Source: Methylorubrum populi (GTDB taxonomy: Bacteria > Pseudomonadota > Alphaproteobacteria > Rhizobiales > Beijerinckiaceae). From it: 64,000 bases of DNA. The stretch is from contig DYYG01000008.1 in the NCBI GenBank assembly GCA_020741775.1, positions 43,236 through 107,235 of the forward strand, given 5' to 3'. Shown one piece after another: positions 26,640 to 34,959 of the stretch; position 1 is the stretch's first letter, and the number at the start of each line of letters is the position of its first letter. The notes beneath the pieces were generated by a model. That model was given only the letters and a program-made list of their open reading frames with translations. It made no database searches and was not told where the DNA came from. Both the position numbers and the translations under genes were made by a program.

Positions 26640-26754
26640 ACCCGCTTCCAGCCTCGGCGTTACGCGCGTGCGGGGCCCGGACGGGCTCGCAGGACGACAC
26701 CGGACCGCGATCCGGTGGCTCTCGTCATCACGTTGCTCTCAGGAGGATGTGGTC
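26640..26754 (+). promoter_or_regulatory. Possible ROSE-like RNA thermometer of the hsp20 gene
   Basis: The leader has an ACCGGA/TCCGGT hairpin at about 26700-26717 and ends TTGCTCTCAGGAGG before the ATG. In ROSE elements a U-U-G-C-U stretch folds onto the AGGAG ribosome-binding site, and that arrangement is visible here. Folding was not computed. Confidence 0.4.
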
Positions 26755-27237
26755 ATGGGGACCTTCGATTTCGCCCCTCTCTATCGTTCGACCGTCGGCT
26801 TCGACCGCCTGTTCTCGCTGATCGACCAAGCTGCGCGAGTCGAACCGTCGACGACCTGGCCGCCCTACGACATCGAGAAGGTGGCCGCGGACGAGTACCG
26901 CATCACCATGGCGGTTGCCGGCTTCACGCCGGATGAGATCGAGCTCACCCAGCACGACACCACGCTTCTGGTCACCGGCCAGAAGAAGGGTCAGGAGGGC
27001 GAGCGGCAGTACCTGCATCGCGGCATTGCCGCACGCGCGTTCCGCCAGTCCTTCAATCTGGCCGACCATGTGAAGGTGACCGGAGCCTCCCTCGAAAACG
27101 GACTGCTGACCGTGGCCCTCAAACGCGAGGTGCCGGAGGCGCTGAAACCCCGCCGGATCGCCATCGGCGGCAGCCAAACGGCCGTTGGCCAAGACAACAG
27201 GCCGGCCCAGATCAAGGACCGCGCTCAGGCCGCCTGA
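26755..27237 (+). CDS. Small heat-shock protein (Hsp20/alpha-crystallin family)
   Basis: 160 aa. A short N-terminal arm MGTFDFAPLYRSTVGFDRLF is typical of class A rhizobial IbpA-like proteins. An alpha-crystallin domain follows from about residue 40 (YDIEKVAADEYRITMAVAGFTPDEIEL) with the conserved ASLENGLLTVALKRE near 120, and a C-terminal tail with PRRIAI, an I-x-I type motif for oligomer contact. It is an ATP-independent holdase that keeps unfolding proteins soluble in the cytoplasm. AGGAGG lies 8 bases before the ATG. The leader may be thermosensitive. Confidence 0.9.
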   Translation: MGTFDFAPLYRSTVGFDRLFSLIDQAARVEPSTTWPPYDIEKVAADEYRITMAVAGFTPDEIELTQHDTTLLVTGQKKGQEGERQYLHRGIAARAFRQSFNLADHVKVTGASLENGLLTVALKREVPEALKPRRIAIGGSQTAVGQDNRPAQIKDRAQAA

Positions 27238-27247
27238 GCCCGGCCCA

Positions 27248-27339
27248 TCGTCCCGGCTTCTGTTTCCGGGACGAAGGACTCCACGCCACCGGCTGCGGAA
27301 CGGCGGCCCTCGGGAGGGCTGGCGCCCCCGAGGGCCGCC
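27248..27339. repeat. Two palindromes after hsp20
   Basis: TCGTCCCGG/CCGGGACGA at 27248-27274 is of the same kind as hairpins near 10408 and 31890. A perfect 13-bp stem GGCGGCCCTCGGG/CCCGAGGGCCGCC follows at 27302-27339. They may end the hsp20 transcript; no T run is present. Confidence 0.6.
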
Positions 27340-27391
27340 TGTCTCGCTGCGCTCCATTGCTGCTCTCAATGGCTTTCAGGGAGGATGATCC

Positions 27392-27886
27392 GTGTCGACG
27401 ATGGACAGCCACCTTTCTCATTCCGGGCCGATGAACCCGGCCGCCGGGCAGGCCGCCTCGTTCGAAGCGTGGCAGGCCGTGATCGCTCCGGGCGACGTGT
27501 TCCGCCACCCGCGGGAGGTTCTGGGGCATCCCCAGCTCTCCCGCGCGGACAAGCGCGCGATCCTGGCCTCCTGGGCCTCGGATGCCTGCGCCCTCGAGAA
27601 TGCACCGGGCCTGCGCTGCCTGCCCGGCTGCAAGGCCGAGCCGGTCTCCATCGATTCCGTGCTCGCCGCCCTGGCCGAACTCGACCCGGCTCCGGCCCGA
27701 GAGGCCCCGGCGCCGCCGATCCTGCGGGCCTCGCCGCACAGGCGCCCACGCCGGCCACCGCATCTGCACCACTTTTTCCGTTCCCGGCGTCGGGACGACG
27801 ACGACGATCCACCGCCCTGCCCGGCTGTGGCGATGCCGCGCCCGCGCACGCCTCCGAGCGCCGCGGCCATTGCCGTGCCGGCCTAG
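27392..27886 (+). CDS. Conserved small protein with Pro/Arg/His-rich tail
   Basis: 164 aa, no named function. The core, PGDVFRHPREVLGHPQLSRADKRAILASWASDACALENAP at about residues 33-73, looks like a short conserved rhizobial helical domain found in many hypothetical proteins. The rest is low-complexity: HRRPRRPPHLHHFFRSRRRDDDDD then proline-rich. GGGAGG lies 7 bases before GTG 27392, favouring it over ATG 27401. A CCATTG/CAATGG hairpin sits just ahead of the ribosome-binding site. Its place after hsp20 hints at a stress role, not more. Confidence 0.65.
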   Translation: MSTMDSHLSHSGPMNPAAGQAASFEAWQAVIAPGDVFRHPREVLGHPQLSRADKRAILASWASDACALENAPGLRCLPGCKAEPVSIDSVLAALAELDPAPAREAPAPPILRASPHRRPRRPPHLHHFFRSRRRDDDDDPPPCPAVAMPRPRTPPSAAAIAVPA

Positions 27887-27900
27887 CGGAGAACTCACGA

Positions 27901-28000
27901 GCATTTTCCGCGGAAGCGGTTGCCGGCTCCGCGGAAAATGCAGCACGATCAAGCAGCTAGAGCATTTTTCGTGATCCGTGGATTAGGGAAAATGCTCTAG
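27901..28000. repeat. Pair of related inverted repeats (REP-like)
   Basis: GCATTTTCCGCGGA/TCCGCGGAAAATGC at 27901-27941 is perfect over 14 bp. CTAGAGCATTTTTC/GGAAAATGCTCTAG at 27957-28000 has one mismatch. Both share the core GCATTTTCC. They lie between the convergent 164-aa gene and the GT gene. Confidence 0.8.
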
Positions 28001-28881
28001 AACGGCCGTTCCGGCGGCAGCCGGGCGGCGGCGATCTCCTCCGGGCTCGGGCCGCGCAGCAGGCTGATGTCGGGCTCGCGCTCCGCCGCGATCAGGCCGA
28101 GCCGGGCGAAGGCATCGAGCCAGCCATCCATCGGCCAGATTCCGTGCCGGGCGCGGAAGCGCCGGGCATTGCGCAAGATGTCGGCGAAGTGCTGGAGCGG
28201 CGGGTCGCAGGAGAGATGGTGCTGGTGGAAGGCGGGCGGCGCCCCGGCCAGCAGCACCGGCACACCGATCTCCGCCGCGCGGAAGGCGAGGTCGGTGTCC
28301 TCGGCGCCGTAGCCGTCATAACCCTCGTCGAAGCCGCCGAGCCGGTCATAGGTCGCCGCCCGCACCGCGAAGGCGAGGGACCAGAACAGGCCGGCATTCT
28401 TCGTCTCCCTGACGCCGGCTTCCGGGAAATTCCGGGCCGGATGCAGGATCCCGGCCTCCAACAGGTCGGCCTCGCGCCAGCCGTCATGGACAGCCCCCGC
28501 CGGCAGGTAGCGGATCGGCCCGCAGACCAGGGCGTCATGCGCCGCCGCAGCCGCCGCCAGCGCGGGGACGAGCCCGGCGGAGGGGATGCAATCGACATCG
28601 AGGAAGACGAGGACATCGCCCCGCGCCGCCGCCCGGCCGGCATTGCGCGCGGCGGCGAGCGGCAGGCCCGCGCTGCGAAAATCGACCCGGCGCAGGGGGA
28701 ACGGCGTCTCCGGCAGCGGCGCGGGGGCGGTCCCCATCTCGACCACGATGCACTCGGCCGGTGCCGGCCCGCGAGCGAGGCCTTCGATCAGGCGCGCGAG
28801 GTGGGCGTCGCGCCCCTTGTTGAGCGTGACGACGCTGGTTGTACTCACGGGTGTTCGATCCGGGCCAAGCTTCTCCGGCAC
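27997..28881 (-). CDS. Glycosyltransferase family 2 (with GT7-like C-terminus)
   Basis: Up to 294 aa GT-A enzyme. SVVTLNKGRDAHLARLIEGL is the first strand and helix, GLPLAAARNAGRAAARGDVLVFLDVDCIPSAG holds the metal-binding DxD, and GGFDEGYDGYGAEDTDLAFRAAEIG is the galactosyltransferase-like acceptor motif. The residues needed for catalysis are present, but donor and acceptor are unknown. The start is uncertain: GTG at 28881 or GTG at 28848 (VSTTSVVTLNKG), the second matching the family N-terminus better. It lies downstream of the PIG-L gene on the same strand, 46 bases apart. Confidence 0.8.
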   Translation of the reverse strand: MPEKLGPDRTPVSTTSVVTLNKGRDAHLARLIEGLARGPAPAECIVVEMGTAPAPLPETPFPLRRVDFRSAGLPLAAARNAGRAAARGDVLVFLDVDCIPSAGLVPALAAAAAAHDALVCGPIRYLPAGAVHDGWREADLLEAGILHPARNFPEAGVRETKNAGLFWSLAFAVRAATYDRLGGFDEGYDGYGAEDTDLAFRAAEIGVPVLLAGAPPAFHQHHLSCDPPLQHFADILRNARRFRARHGIWPMDGWLDAFARLGLIAAEREPDISLLRGPSPEEIAAARLPPERPF

Positions 28882-28927
28882 CGCTCCTGCCAGCCTGAAC
28901 CTGAAACGCCGATGAAGAGGCGGCCGG

Positions 28928-29662
28928 TCAGCGCAGCGCGATGTACCACTCGTGGGGTCCGCAGAACCGGTCGATCATCGCCGGCTCCAACTGGAAGCCC
29001 GAGGGATCGTCCTCGATCAGCCCGGAAACCTGCGAGGCATGCGCCTCGATCGCCCGGCGCTTGGCCGCGCTCTGCTCGGACACGACGAGGCGATAGCCCT
29101 CCGGAGCCTCCCCGACCTCGCGCTCGGGCGGCAGGGTCCAGCCCCAGACCGGATAGGCATAGGCGGCCACGCCCGGCAGGCGGGCGCGGGCGAGATCGAC
29201 GATGGCCGCCGACGCGGTGTGGTCGCAATGCGGATCGTGTTTCCAGGTCACGAACAGGGCCCCCGCCCCGCTCTCCCGCGCGATATCGGCGATGGCGTCC
29301 GCCGCCGCCTCGGCCTCGGGGCCCCGGCTCGGCACGCCGCCATCGGGCAGGCGCAGGAAGCGAATATGCTCGGCGCCGAGACCGAGTTCGGCCATCGCCC
29401 GGCCGGTTTCCGCCTCGCGCAGATCCCGCAGGCGGTCATGGGGATAGGCCTTGGAGTTCGGATGCGAGCCGCAGCCGTTGCTGACGATGACGACCCGCAC
29501 GTCGCGGCCCTGGCGGAGCGCCTGCACGATCAGGCCGCCGCAGCCGAGACTCTCGTCGTCCGGGTGCGGCGCCACCACGACCAAGCCGCCCTCCGGCACG
29601 AGGGTGCCGAGATCGGTGATGGGCAGGGCCTTCACGGCCTCGAGGAAGGCGTCGGCGCGCAT
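28928..29662 (-). CDS. PIG-L/LmbE-family deacetylase
   Basis: 244 aa zinc hydrolase of the PIG-L family, which removes acetyl groups from N-acetylglucosamine-containing molecules. The metal motif [13 protein letters not shown] is at residues 31-43 and the third ligand lies in [17 protein letters not shown] at 29662 overlaps the end of queC by 31 bases, so translation is probably coupled to the que genes even though the function is unrelated. With the neighbouring glycosyltransferases it may deacetylate a sugar in a glycoconjugate or small glycoside. The substrate is not visible. Confidence 0.85.
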   Translation of the reverse strand: MRADAFLEAVKALPITDLGTLVPEGGLVVVAPHPDDESLGCGGLIVQALRQGRDVRVVIVSNGCGSHPNSKAYPHDRLRDLREAETGRAMAELGLGAEHIRFLRLPDGGVPSRGPEAEAAADAIADIARESGAGALFVTWKHDPHCDHTASAAIVDLARARLPGVAAYAYPVWGWTLPPEREVGEAPEGYRLVVSEQSAAKRRAIEAHASQVSGLIEDDPSGFQLEPAMIDRFCGPHEWYIALR

Positions 29663-30411
29663 GGCTCCTCCTGATCGGTTCGGACGGCGCGGTAGCGCGC
29701 AAACCCCTTGGCGCGCAGGTCGCAGGCCGGGCAGGCGCCGCAGCCATAGCCCCAGGCGTGGCGCTGCCCCCGCTCGCCGAGATAGCAGGTATGGCTGTCC
29801 TCGACGATCAGGTCCACGAGGGGGCGCCCGCCCAGTTCCTCGGCCAGCGCCCAGGTCTGCGCCTTGTCGAGCCACATCAGCGGGGTATGAAGCACGAAGC
29901 GGCGCTCCATACCGAGATTGAGTGCGACCTGCAGCGCCTTGATCGTGTCGTCCCGGCAATCGGGATAGCCCGAATAATCGGTCTCGCACATGCCGCCGAC
30001 GATGTGGCGCAGGCCCCGGCGGAAGGCGAGCGCGGCGGCGAAGGTGAGGAAGGCGAGGTTGCGGCCAGGCACGAAGGTGTTGGGCAACCCGTCCTGCGCG
30101 AAGGCGATCTCGCTGTCGCGGGTCAGCGCCGTGTCGGAGATCTCACCGAGAGCCGTCAGGGAGACGGTGTGGTCGCGGCCGAGCCGGCGCCCCCAGCTGC
30201 GGTCGATGGACACCATACCGCCGCGCAGAACGTCGCGCCGCTCGAGTTCCACCCGGTGGCGCTGGCCGTAATCGAAACCGATCGTCTCGACGCGGGGGAA
30301 GCGGTCGAGCGCCCAGGCGAGGCAGGTCGCGGAATCCTGGCCTCCGGAGAACAACACCAGGGCGCCGTCCCGCGCGGCCTCGGATCCTCCGCCTTCCCTC
30401 GCGCCCGGCAT
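29632..30411 (-). CDS. queC: 7-cyano-7-deazaguanine synthase
   Basis: 259 aa. It makes preQ0 from 7-carboxy-7-deazaguanine with ATP and ammonia, in queuosine tRNA modification. The PP-loop motif [18 protein letters not shown] is near residue 18. [20 protein letters not shown] and [17 protein letters not shown] are typical. The zinc-binding C-terminus has [20 protein letters not shown] 30411 is five bases after the queD stop. The frame is open upstream, but that is the shadow of queD. Confidence 0.93.
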   Translation of the reverse strand: MPGAREGGGSEAARDGALVLFSGGQDSATCLAWALDRFPRVETIGFDYGQRHRVELERRDVLRGGMVSIDRSWGRRLGRDHTVSLTALGEISDTALTRDSEIAFAQDGLPNTFVPGRNLAFLTFAAALAFRRGLRHIVGGMCETDYSGYPDCRDDTIKALQVALNLGMERRFVLHTPLMWLDKAQTWALAEELGGRPLVDLIVEDSHTCYLGERGQRHAWGYGCGACPACDLRAKGFARYRAVRTDQEEPCAPTPSSRP

Positions 30412-30416
30412 GGCTC

Positions 30417-30773
30417 TCACTCGCCCTCGTACTCGGCCCAGGACAGCGGCGTCTCGAAGATCCGCACGCTGGCGAGGCCGGGAATCGCCGGCTTGGCGCG
30501 GTGCCAGATCCAGGCCGCGATGTGCTCGGCGGTGGGATTTTCCAGCCCCTCGATCTCGTTGAGGCAATGGTGGTCGAGCCGCTCCAGCAGCGGCGCGAAG
30601 GCGCTCTCGATCTCGTAGAAATCGATTACCCAGCCGGTGTCCGGATCGACCGCGCCCGCCACGGTCAGCTCCACCCGGTAGGAATGGCCGTGCATGCGAT
30701 GGCAGCGATGGGTCTCGGGCACGTTCGGCAGGCGGTGGGCCGCCTCGAAGGTAAAGGCCTGGGTGATCTTCAT
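30417..30773 (-). CDS. queD: 6-carboxy-5,6,7,8-tetrahydropterin synthase
   Basis: 118 aa QueD. It converts dihydroneopterin triphosphate to carboxytetrahydropterin, an early queuosine step. [30 protein letters not shown] holds the zinc histidines and the catalytic cysteine, and [12 protein letters not shown] plus the C-terminal [14 protein letters not shown] match the family. ATG at 30773 begins [14 protein letters not shown] longer start at 30797 is possible but not needed. First of a queD-queC-PIG-L run; queE is 177 bases upstream, separated by a short tandem repeat. Confidence 0.92.
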   Translation of the reverse strand: MKITQAFTFEAAHRLPNVPETHRCHRMHGHSYRVELTVAGAVDPDTGWVIDFYEIESAFAPLLERLDHHCLNEIEGLENPTAEHIAAWIWHRAKPAIPGLASVRIFETPLSWAEYEGE

Positions 30774-30798
30774 CGCGTGATCTTCATGGCTCGGCATA

Positions 30799-30860
30799 GG
30801 CTGGATAGTAGGCCGCGCAACGCGGCCCTGGGCTGGATGGCAGGCCGCGCAACGCAGCCC
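30799..30860. repeat. Two tandem copies of a 30-bp repeat
   Basis: GGCTGGATAGTAGGCCGCGC (30799 onward) and GGCTGGATGGCAGGCCGCGC (30831 onward) each continue to AACGC-GCCC, 30 bp long with a 32-bp period. A partly similar stretch lies at about 31643-31683. It sits between queD and queE. Confidence 0.75.
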
Positions 30861-30950
30861 CGTCTCGACATCGCAGCGAACGGGATACGTGAGACGGATA
30901 TGTCACCCCTGCGCGCGAAATGCACGCCCCAGCGCCCCTCGCCCGCGCGA

Positions 30951-31583
30951 TCACGGGATGCCGATGATCTTGTGGGTCTGGAGCGAGAGGCGCCAGCGGG
31001 CATCCGCCCGGCAATAGGCCACCGCCGCGGCGGTGTTAGCCGCAGCCTCCGGCCCGTCCATCGGCTGGAGGAAACGGTGGCGGAAGGGCAGCTCCGCGAA
31101 CAGCTCCGGCGCGGCCTCGGCCTGCGGATAGACGAGCTTCAGCTCGTCGCCGGAGGTCTGGACCAGGGCGTTGCCCGCCTTGGGGCTCACGCAGATCCAG
31201 TCGATGCCGGGGGGCGCGGCGAGCGTCCCGTTCGTTTCCACCGCCACCTCGAAGCCGCGGGCATGGACCGCCGCGATCAGGGCCTCGTCGAGCTGCAGCA
31301 GCGGCTCGCCGCCGGTGAAGACGACGTAGCGGTGGGCCGCTCCCCCGGCCCAGGTCGCGGCGATGGCCCCGGCGAGAGCCTCGGCGGACGCGAAGCGTCC
31401 GCCGCCCTCCCCGTCCAGGCCGACGAAGTCGGTGTCGCAGAAGCGGCAGGCGGCCCCGGCCCGGTCCTCCTCGCGGCCGGACCAGAGATTGCAGCCGGCG
31501 AACCGGCAGAACACCGCCGCGCGCCCGGCCTGGGCGCCCTCACCCTGAAGTGTGTGGAAAAGTTCCTTGACCGCGTAGGACAT
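30951..31583 (-). CDS. queE: 7-carboxy-7-deazaguanine synthase (radical SAM)
   Basis: 210 aa radical-SAM enzyme that contracts the pterin ring to carboxydeazaguanine for queuosine. It starts MSYAVKELFHTLQGEGAQAGR. The cluster cysteines are in CRFAGCNLWSGREEDRAG followed by CRFCDTDF, the longer-spaced variant usual in alphaproteobacterial QueE. FTGGEPLLQLDEALI and VETNGTLAAP are the SAM and substrate segments. ATG 31583 gives the family N-terminus; ATG 31598 (MKRKP before it) is an alternative. It is in the same orientation as queD and queC. Confidence 0.92.
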   Translation of the reverse strand: MSYAVKELFHTLQGEGAQAGRAAVFCRFAGCNLWSGREEDRAGAACRFCDTDFVGLDGEGGGRFASAEALAGAIAATWAGGAAHRYVVFTGGEPLLQLDEALIAAVHARGFEVAVETNGTLAAPPGIDWICVSPKAGNALVQTSGDELKLVYPQAEAAPELFAELPFRHRFLQPMDGPEAAANTAAAVAYCRADARWRLSLQTHKIIGIP

Positions 31584-31820
31584 CGGCTTGCGCTTCATGA
31601 TCGAGGCCTGCCCATAGACCGAGGGGCTTGCGAAGGCCAAGCGGGGCTGGATTGCGGGGCAGGATGTCCGGGAACGCAACCCCGCCTCCCAGCGTCGCGG
31701 TAAGTCGAACGCCGGTTCTGCCATGCTCTCGCCACGGAGGGCACGTTGATGAACGAGTCTTCTCGATCCGAACCTACCGGATGCCCTCTGACGCGTCCGG
31801 TCCCGGCAACGGACATCCCT

Positions 31821-31921
31821 AGTGCATCGTCCCGAAAGGTGGCCTCCGGCTTTCGGACGGAGACGATGCGGAAACAAAACCCGAGAGCCTCGTCCCGGAC
31901 CCGATATCCGGGACGAAGCTC
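31821..31921. repeat. Reverse copy of the 59-bp REP-like unit plus hairpin
   Basis: GCATCGTCCCGAAAGGTGGC and CTCCGGCTTTCGG at 31823-31858 are the reverse complement of the units at 10444-10565. The next 50 bases carry CGTCCCGGA/TCCGGGACG, the palindrome type also seen after hsp20. It lies between queE and the D,D-carboxypeptidase gene. Confidence 0.75.
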
Positions 31922-31958
31922 GAGCCCCGCGCCCTCACACCCTTTCGAGATTGTTCCG

Positions 31959-33455
31959 ATGGTGAACCGAGTTTGGGGACGGCTGATCGGCACCCTCGCC
32001 GCCCTTGGCCTGATGGCCGGGACGGCCGCGGCCGTGACGGCGCCGATCCTGGTGGTGGACGCGGATTCCGGCAAGGTGCTCTACAGCCAGGGCGCGACCG
32101 ACCCCTGGTATCCCGCCTCGATCACCAAGCTGATGACCACCTACGTCGCCCTCGACATGGTGCGGCAGGGGAAGGTCTCCCTCGACACGCTGCTCACGAT
32201 CTCGCCGGCCGCCGCCGCCGAGCCGCCCTCCAAGATGGGCTTCAAGCCGGGCACCCAGATCACCCTCGACAACGCCCTCAAGATCATCATGGTCAAGTCG
32301 GCCAACGACGTGTCCTGGGCGATCGGCGAGGGGCTCGGCGGCTCCGTCGAGGGCTTCGCCGACATGATGAACGAGACCGCGCACAAGATCGGCATGCGCG
32401 AGAGCCGCTGGTACAATCCCAACGGCCTGCCCGAGCCGCGGCAATGGACCTCGGCCCGCGACATGGCGATTCTTGCCCGCGCCCTGATGCGCGACTTCCC
32501 CAACCAGCAGGGCCTGTTCTCGATCTCGGCGATTCAGTACGGCAAGGCCGTGATGGCCAACCATAACGGCCTGCTCGGGCGCTATCCCGGCGCCGACGGC
32601 ATGAAGACCGGCTTCATCTGCTCGGGCGGCTTCAACGTGGTGGCGACCGCGACCCGCAACGGGCGCCGCATCATCACCGTGGTCATGGGCCAGCCCAGCG
32701 CCCGCGAGCGCGACATCAAGGCCGCCGACCTGTTCGATTACGGCTTCAGCCAGTCGGCCGGATGGACCGCGCCGACGCTGGACGCGCTGCCCCCCTCCAC
32801 CCTCGCCGGCCCGCCGGACATGCGACCCTATATCTGCGACAAGCGCAAACCCCTGCCGGTCGACGAAGGCCCCGGCGCGCTGACCGCCAGCGGCCCGGCC
32901 GTGAACGGGACCACCACCCAACTCCTCGGCTCCGCAACCCCGGACGCCGCCAACCTCGCCTTCGCGGCGCTCGGCAGCGCCAATGTCCGTGGGCGCACCC
33001 TGCCGCCCCGGGCGCCGCTCCAGCCGATCCCGGTCTGGACCGGCCGCGACCCGGCCGAGGGGGCGATGGCGCTCGCCCGCGAGGAGCAGGAGGCCCAGGC
33101 TTCGAAGCAGGCGGCCCACGCCGCCAAGCTGGAAGCCGCCCAGCGCAAGCGCGCGGAAGCCAAGGCCGCCAAGGATGCGGCGCGGGAGGCCGCCAAGCAG
33201 GCCGCCGCCGAGAGAGCCGCCAAGGCGCGCGCCGCCGCCGTGACGGCGCCCAAGCCGGCCTCGAAGATCGCCGGCAAGGACAAGGGCGTCCCGGCCGCGA
33301 CCAGCGCCTATACCTCGGTCGAGGCGCCCGCCAAGGCAGGTGCGAAACCGGCCGCCAAGGCCGCGGCGAAGCCGGCGCACAAGCCTGCCGCGCAGAAATC
33401 CGAGGCGAAACCTGCCGCCAAAAAGGCCGCCAAGGCCAAGAACGACGACTCGTAA
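31959..33455 (+). CDS. D-alanyl-D-alanine carboxypeptidase (S11) with Ala/Lys-rich tail
   Basis: 498 aa. A signal peptide covers residues 1-25 (LIGTLAALGLMAGTAAA). The serine-peptidase S11 domain has SxxK at 54-57 (SITK), SxN at 114-116 (KSANDVS) and KTG at 216-218, the set of penicillin-binding enzymes that trim D-Ala from stem peptides in the periplasm. From about residue 350 the chain is low-complexity, with QASKQAAHAAKLEAAQRKRAEAKAAK and AAKPAHKPAAQKSEAKPAAKKA; this may bind peptidoglycan or DNA-like polyanions. Low-molecular-weight PBPs usually end in an amphipathic anchor instead, which is not seen here. Confidence 0.9.
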   Translation: MVNRVWGRLIGTLAALGLMAGTAAAVTAPILVVDADSGKVLYSQGATDPWYPASITKLMTTYVALDMVRQGKVSLDTLLTISPAAAAEPPSKMGFKPGTQITLDNALKIIMVKSANDVSWAIGEGLGGSVEGFADMMNETAHKIGMRESRWYNPNGLPEPRQWTSARDMAILARALMRDFPNQQGLFSISAIQYGKAVMANHNGLLGRYPGADGMKTGFICSGGFNVVATATRNGRRIITVVMGQPSARERDIKAADLFDYGFSQSAGWTAPTLDALPPSTLAGPPDMRPYICDKRKPLPVDEGPGALTASGPAVNGTTTQLLGSATPDAANLAFAALGSANVRGRTLPPRAPLQPIPVWTGRDPAEGAMALAREEQEAQASKQAAHAAKLEAAQRKRAEAKAAKDAAREAAKQAAAERAAKARAAAVTAPKPASKIAGKDKGVPAATSAYTSVEAPAKAGAKPAAKAAAKPAHKPAAQKSEAKPAAKKAAKAKNDDS

Positions 33456-33731
33456 GAGTCGCCCCATCGAGCGCCCGGCTGTCCGTCGCATGGGACCTCC
33501 GGGCGTCGGATGCTTCCCCTGCCGAGATGCCGCGCGCCGACCGCTGGCCTTGCCGGATCGGGTGAGGCGGGTGAGCGCCCTGACCGCTCAGCCAGACCCC
33601 GCCCCGGCCCCGGGCCTTGAGGGGTTTACCGCCATCGTCGTCGGCCGAGCGGGGTGACAGACGGAGGCGAGAGGCCGATCGTGAAGCGTCCTCACCGTCG
33701 CGGCGGACCAGACTTCGAAAGCCGTCCCACC

Positions 33732-34865
33732 ATGTCCCAGACCGAACCACCGGGCCGCCCGGAGCCGATTCCGCTCACCGTGCTGACGGGCTTCCTCGGT
33801 GCGGGCAAGACCACCCTGCTCAACCGCCTTCTCGCCGATCCGGCGCTGGCCGACACCGTGGTGATCGTCAACGAGTTCGGCGAGATCGGCCTCGACCACC
33901 TGCTGATCGAGACCGTGGACGAGGGGATGATCCTGCTCGGCGCCGGCTGCCTGTGCTGCACCGTGCGCGGCGACCTGATCTCGACCCTGGAGGATCTGCT
34001 GCGCCGACGCGACAACGGCCGCATCAATCCGTTCCGCCGCGTCGTCATCGAGACCACCGGGCTCGCCGACCCCGCGCCGATCCTGCACGCGCTGATCTAC
34101 CATCCCTATCTGGCGATCCGCTTCCGGCTGCAGGGGGTGGTGACCGTGATCGATGCGGTCAACGGTGCCGGCACCCTCGATGCCCATAGCGAGGCGCTGC
34201 GCCAGGCGGCGGTGGCCGACCATCTCGTCATCACCAAGGCCGACCTGCCCGGCGCCGAGCCTGCGGCGCTCGTCGCCCGCCTCTCCATCCTCAATCCCGG
34301 AGCGGCGATCCACGGAGCCGACGTGCCGGCCGAGCGCCTGCTCGGCGGCCTGTTCGGCCTCGACGGCAAGGGCGACGATGTCCGCGCCTGGCTCGGGCAA
34401 GAGGAGCAGCGGGAGGGCGGCGGGCACGGGCATCACGGCCATGGACACAGCCATGGGCATGGGCATGGCCACCACCATCATGATGTGAATCGGCACGATG
34501 CGGCGATCCGCGCCTTCCACCTCACCAGCGACGAGCCGGTGCCGCGCCCGGCCTTCGAGATGTTCCTCGACCTGCTGCGCTCGGCGCATGGGCCGAAGCT
34601 CCTGCGCCTCAAAGGGCTCGTGGCGCTCGCCGACGATCCCGAGCGGCCGGTGGTCGTGCATGGCGTCCAGCACGTCGTCCACACGCCCGTCACCCTGGAG
34701 GCGTGGCCCGACGCGGACCGGCGCTCGCGGCTCGTGCTGATCGTGCGCGACCTCGATCCGGCCTTCGTCCGGCGGATCTGGGACGCCTTCCTGGGCAAGC
34801 CGGTCCTCGACACGCCGGACCGGGCTGCGCTGACCGACAACCCGCTGGCGATTCCCGGAGGGTGA
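33732..34865 (+). CDS. CobW/COG0523-family GTPase (metal chaperone)
   Basis: 377 aa G3E-type GTPase. The P-loop GFLGAGKTT is at residues 20-28, the metal-binding GCLCC at 72-76, ETTGLADPAP follows, and ITKAD gives base recognition. Between the GTPase and the C-terminal CobW domain lies a histidine-rich loop, HGHHGHGHSHGHGHGHHHH, which suggests zinc, nickel or cobalt binding. Such proteins hand metals to enzymes or help cobalamin synthesis. The B12 riboswitch far upstream makes a cobalt role conceivable, but nothing local ties them. ATG at 33732 is used; GTG at 33654 is possible. Confidence 0.88.
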   Translation: MSQTEPPGRPEPIPLTVLTGFLGAGKTTLLNRLLADPALADTVVIVNEFGEIGLDHLLIETVDEGMILLGAGCLCCTVRGDLISTLEDLLRRRDNGRINPFRRVVIETTGLADPAPILHALIYHPYLAIRFRLQGVVTVIDAVNGAGTLDAHSEALRQAAVADHLVITKADLPGAEPAALVARLSILNPGAAIHGADVPAERLLGGLFGLDGKGDDVRAWLGQEEQREGGGHGHHGHGHSHGHGHGHHHHDVNRHDAAIRAFHLTSDEPVPRPAFEMFLDLLRSAHGPKLLRLKGLVALADDPERPVVVHGVQHVVHTPVTLEAWPDADRRSRLVLIVRDLDPAFVRRIWDAFLGKPVLDTPDRAALTDNPLAIPGG

Positions 34866-34959
34866 CCCGCTCGGACGCGGCGTCTTGTCGGAGCGCCCGT
34901 TCGAAAGCTGCGCTCTGGGACGGCCGAGCCCCCGTGGATCGGCCTGTCGGGACGAGGCG

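Noticed and set aside
31935..33491. 518-codon open frame on the minus strand
   Set aside because: Antisense to the D,D-carboxypeptidase gene; Gly/Arg repeats mirror its Ala/Lys tail.
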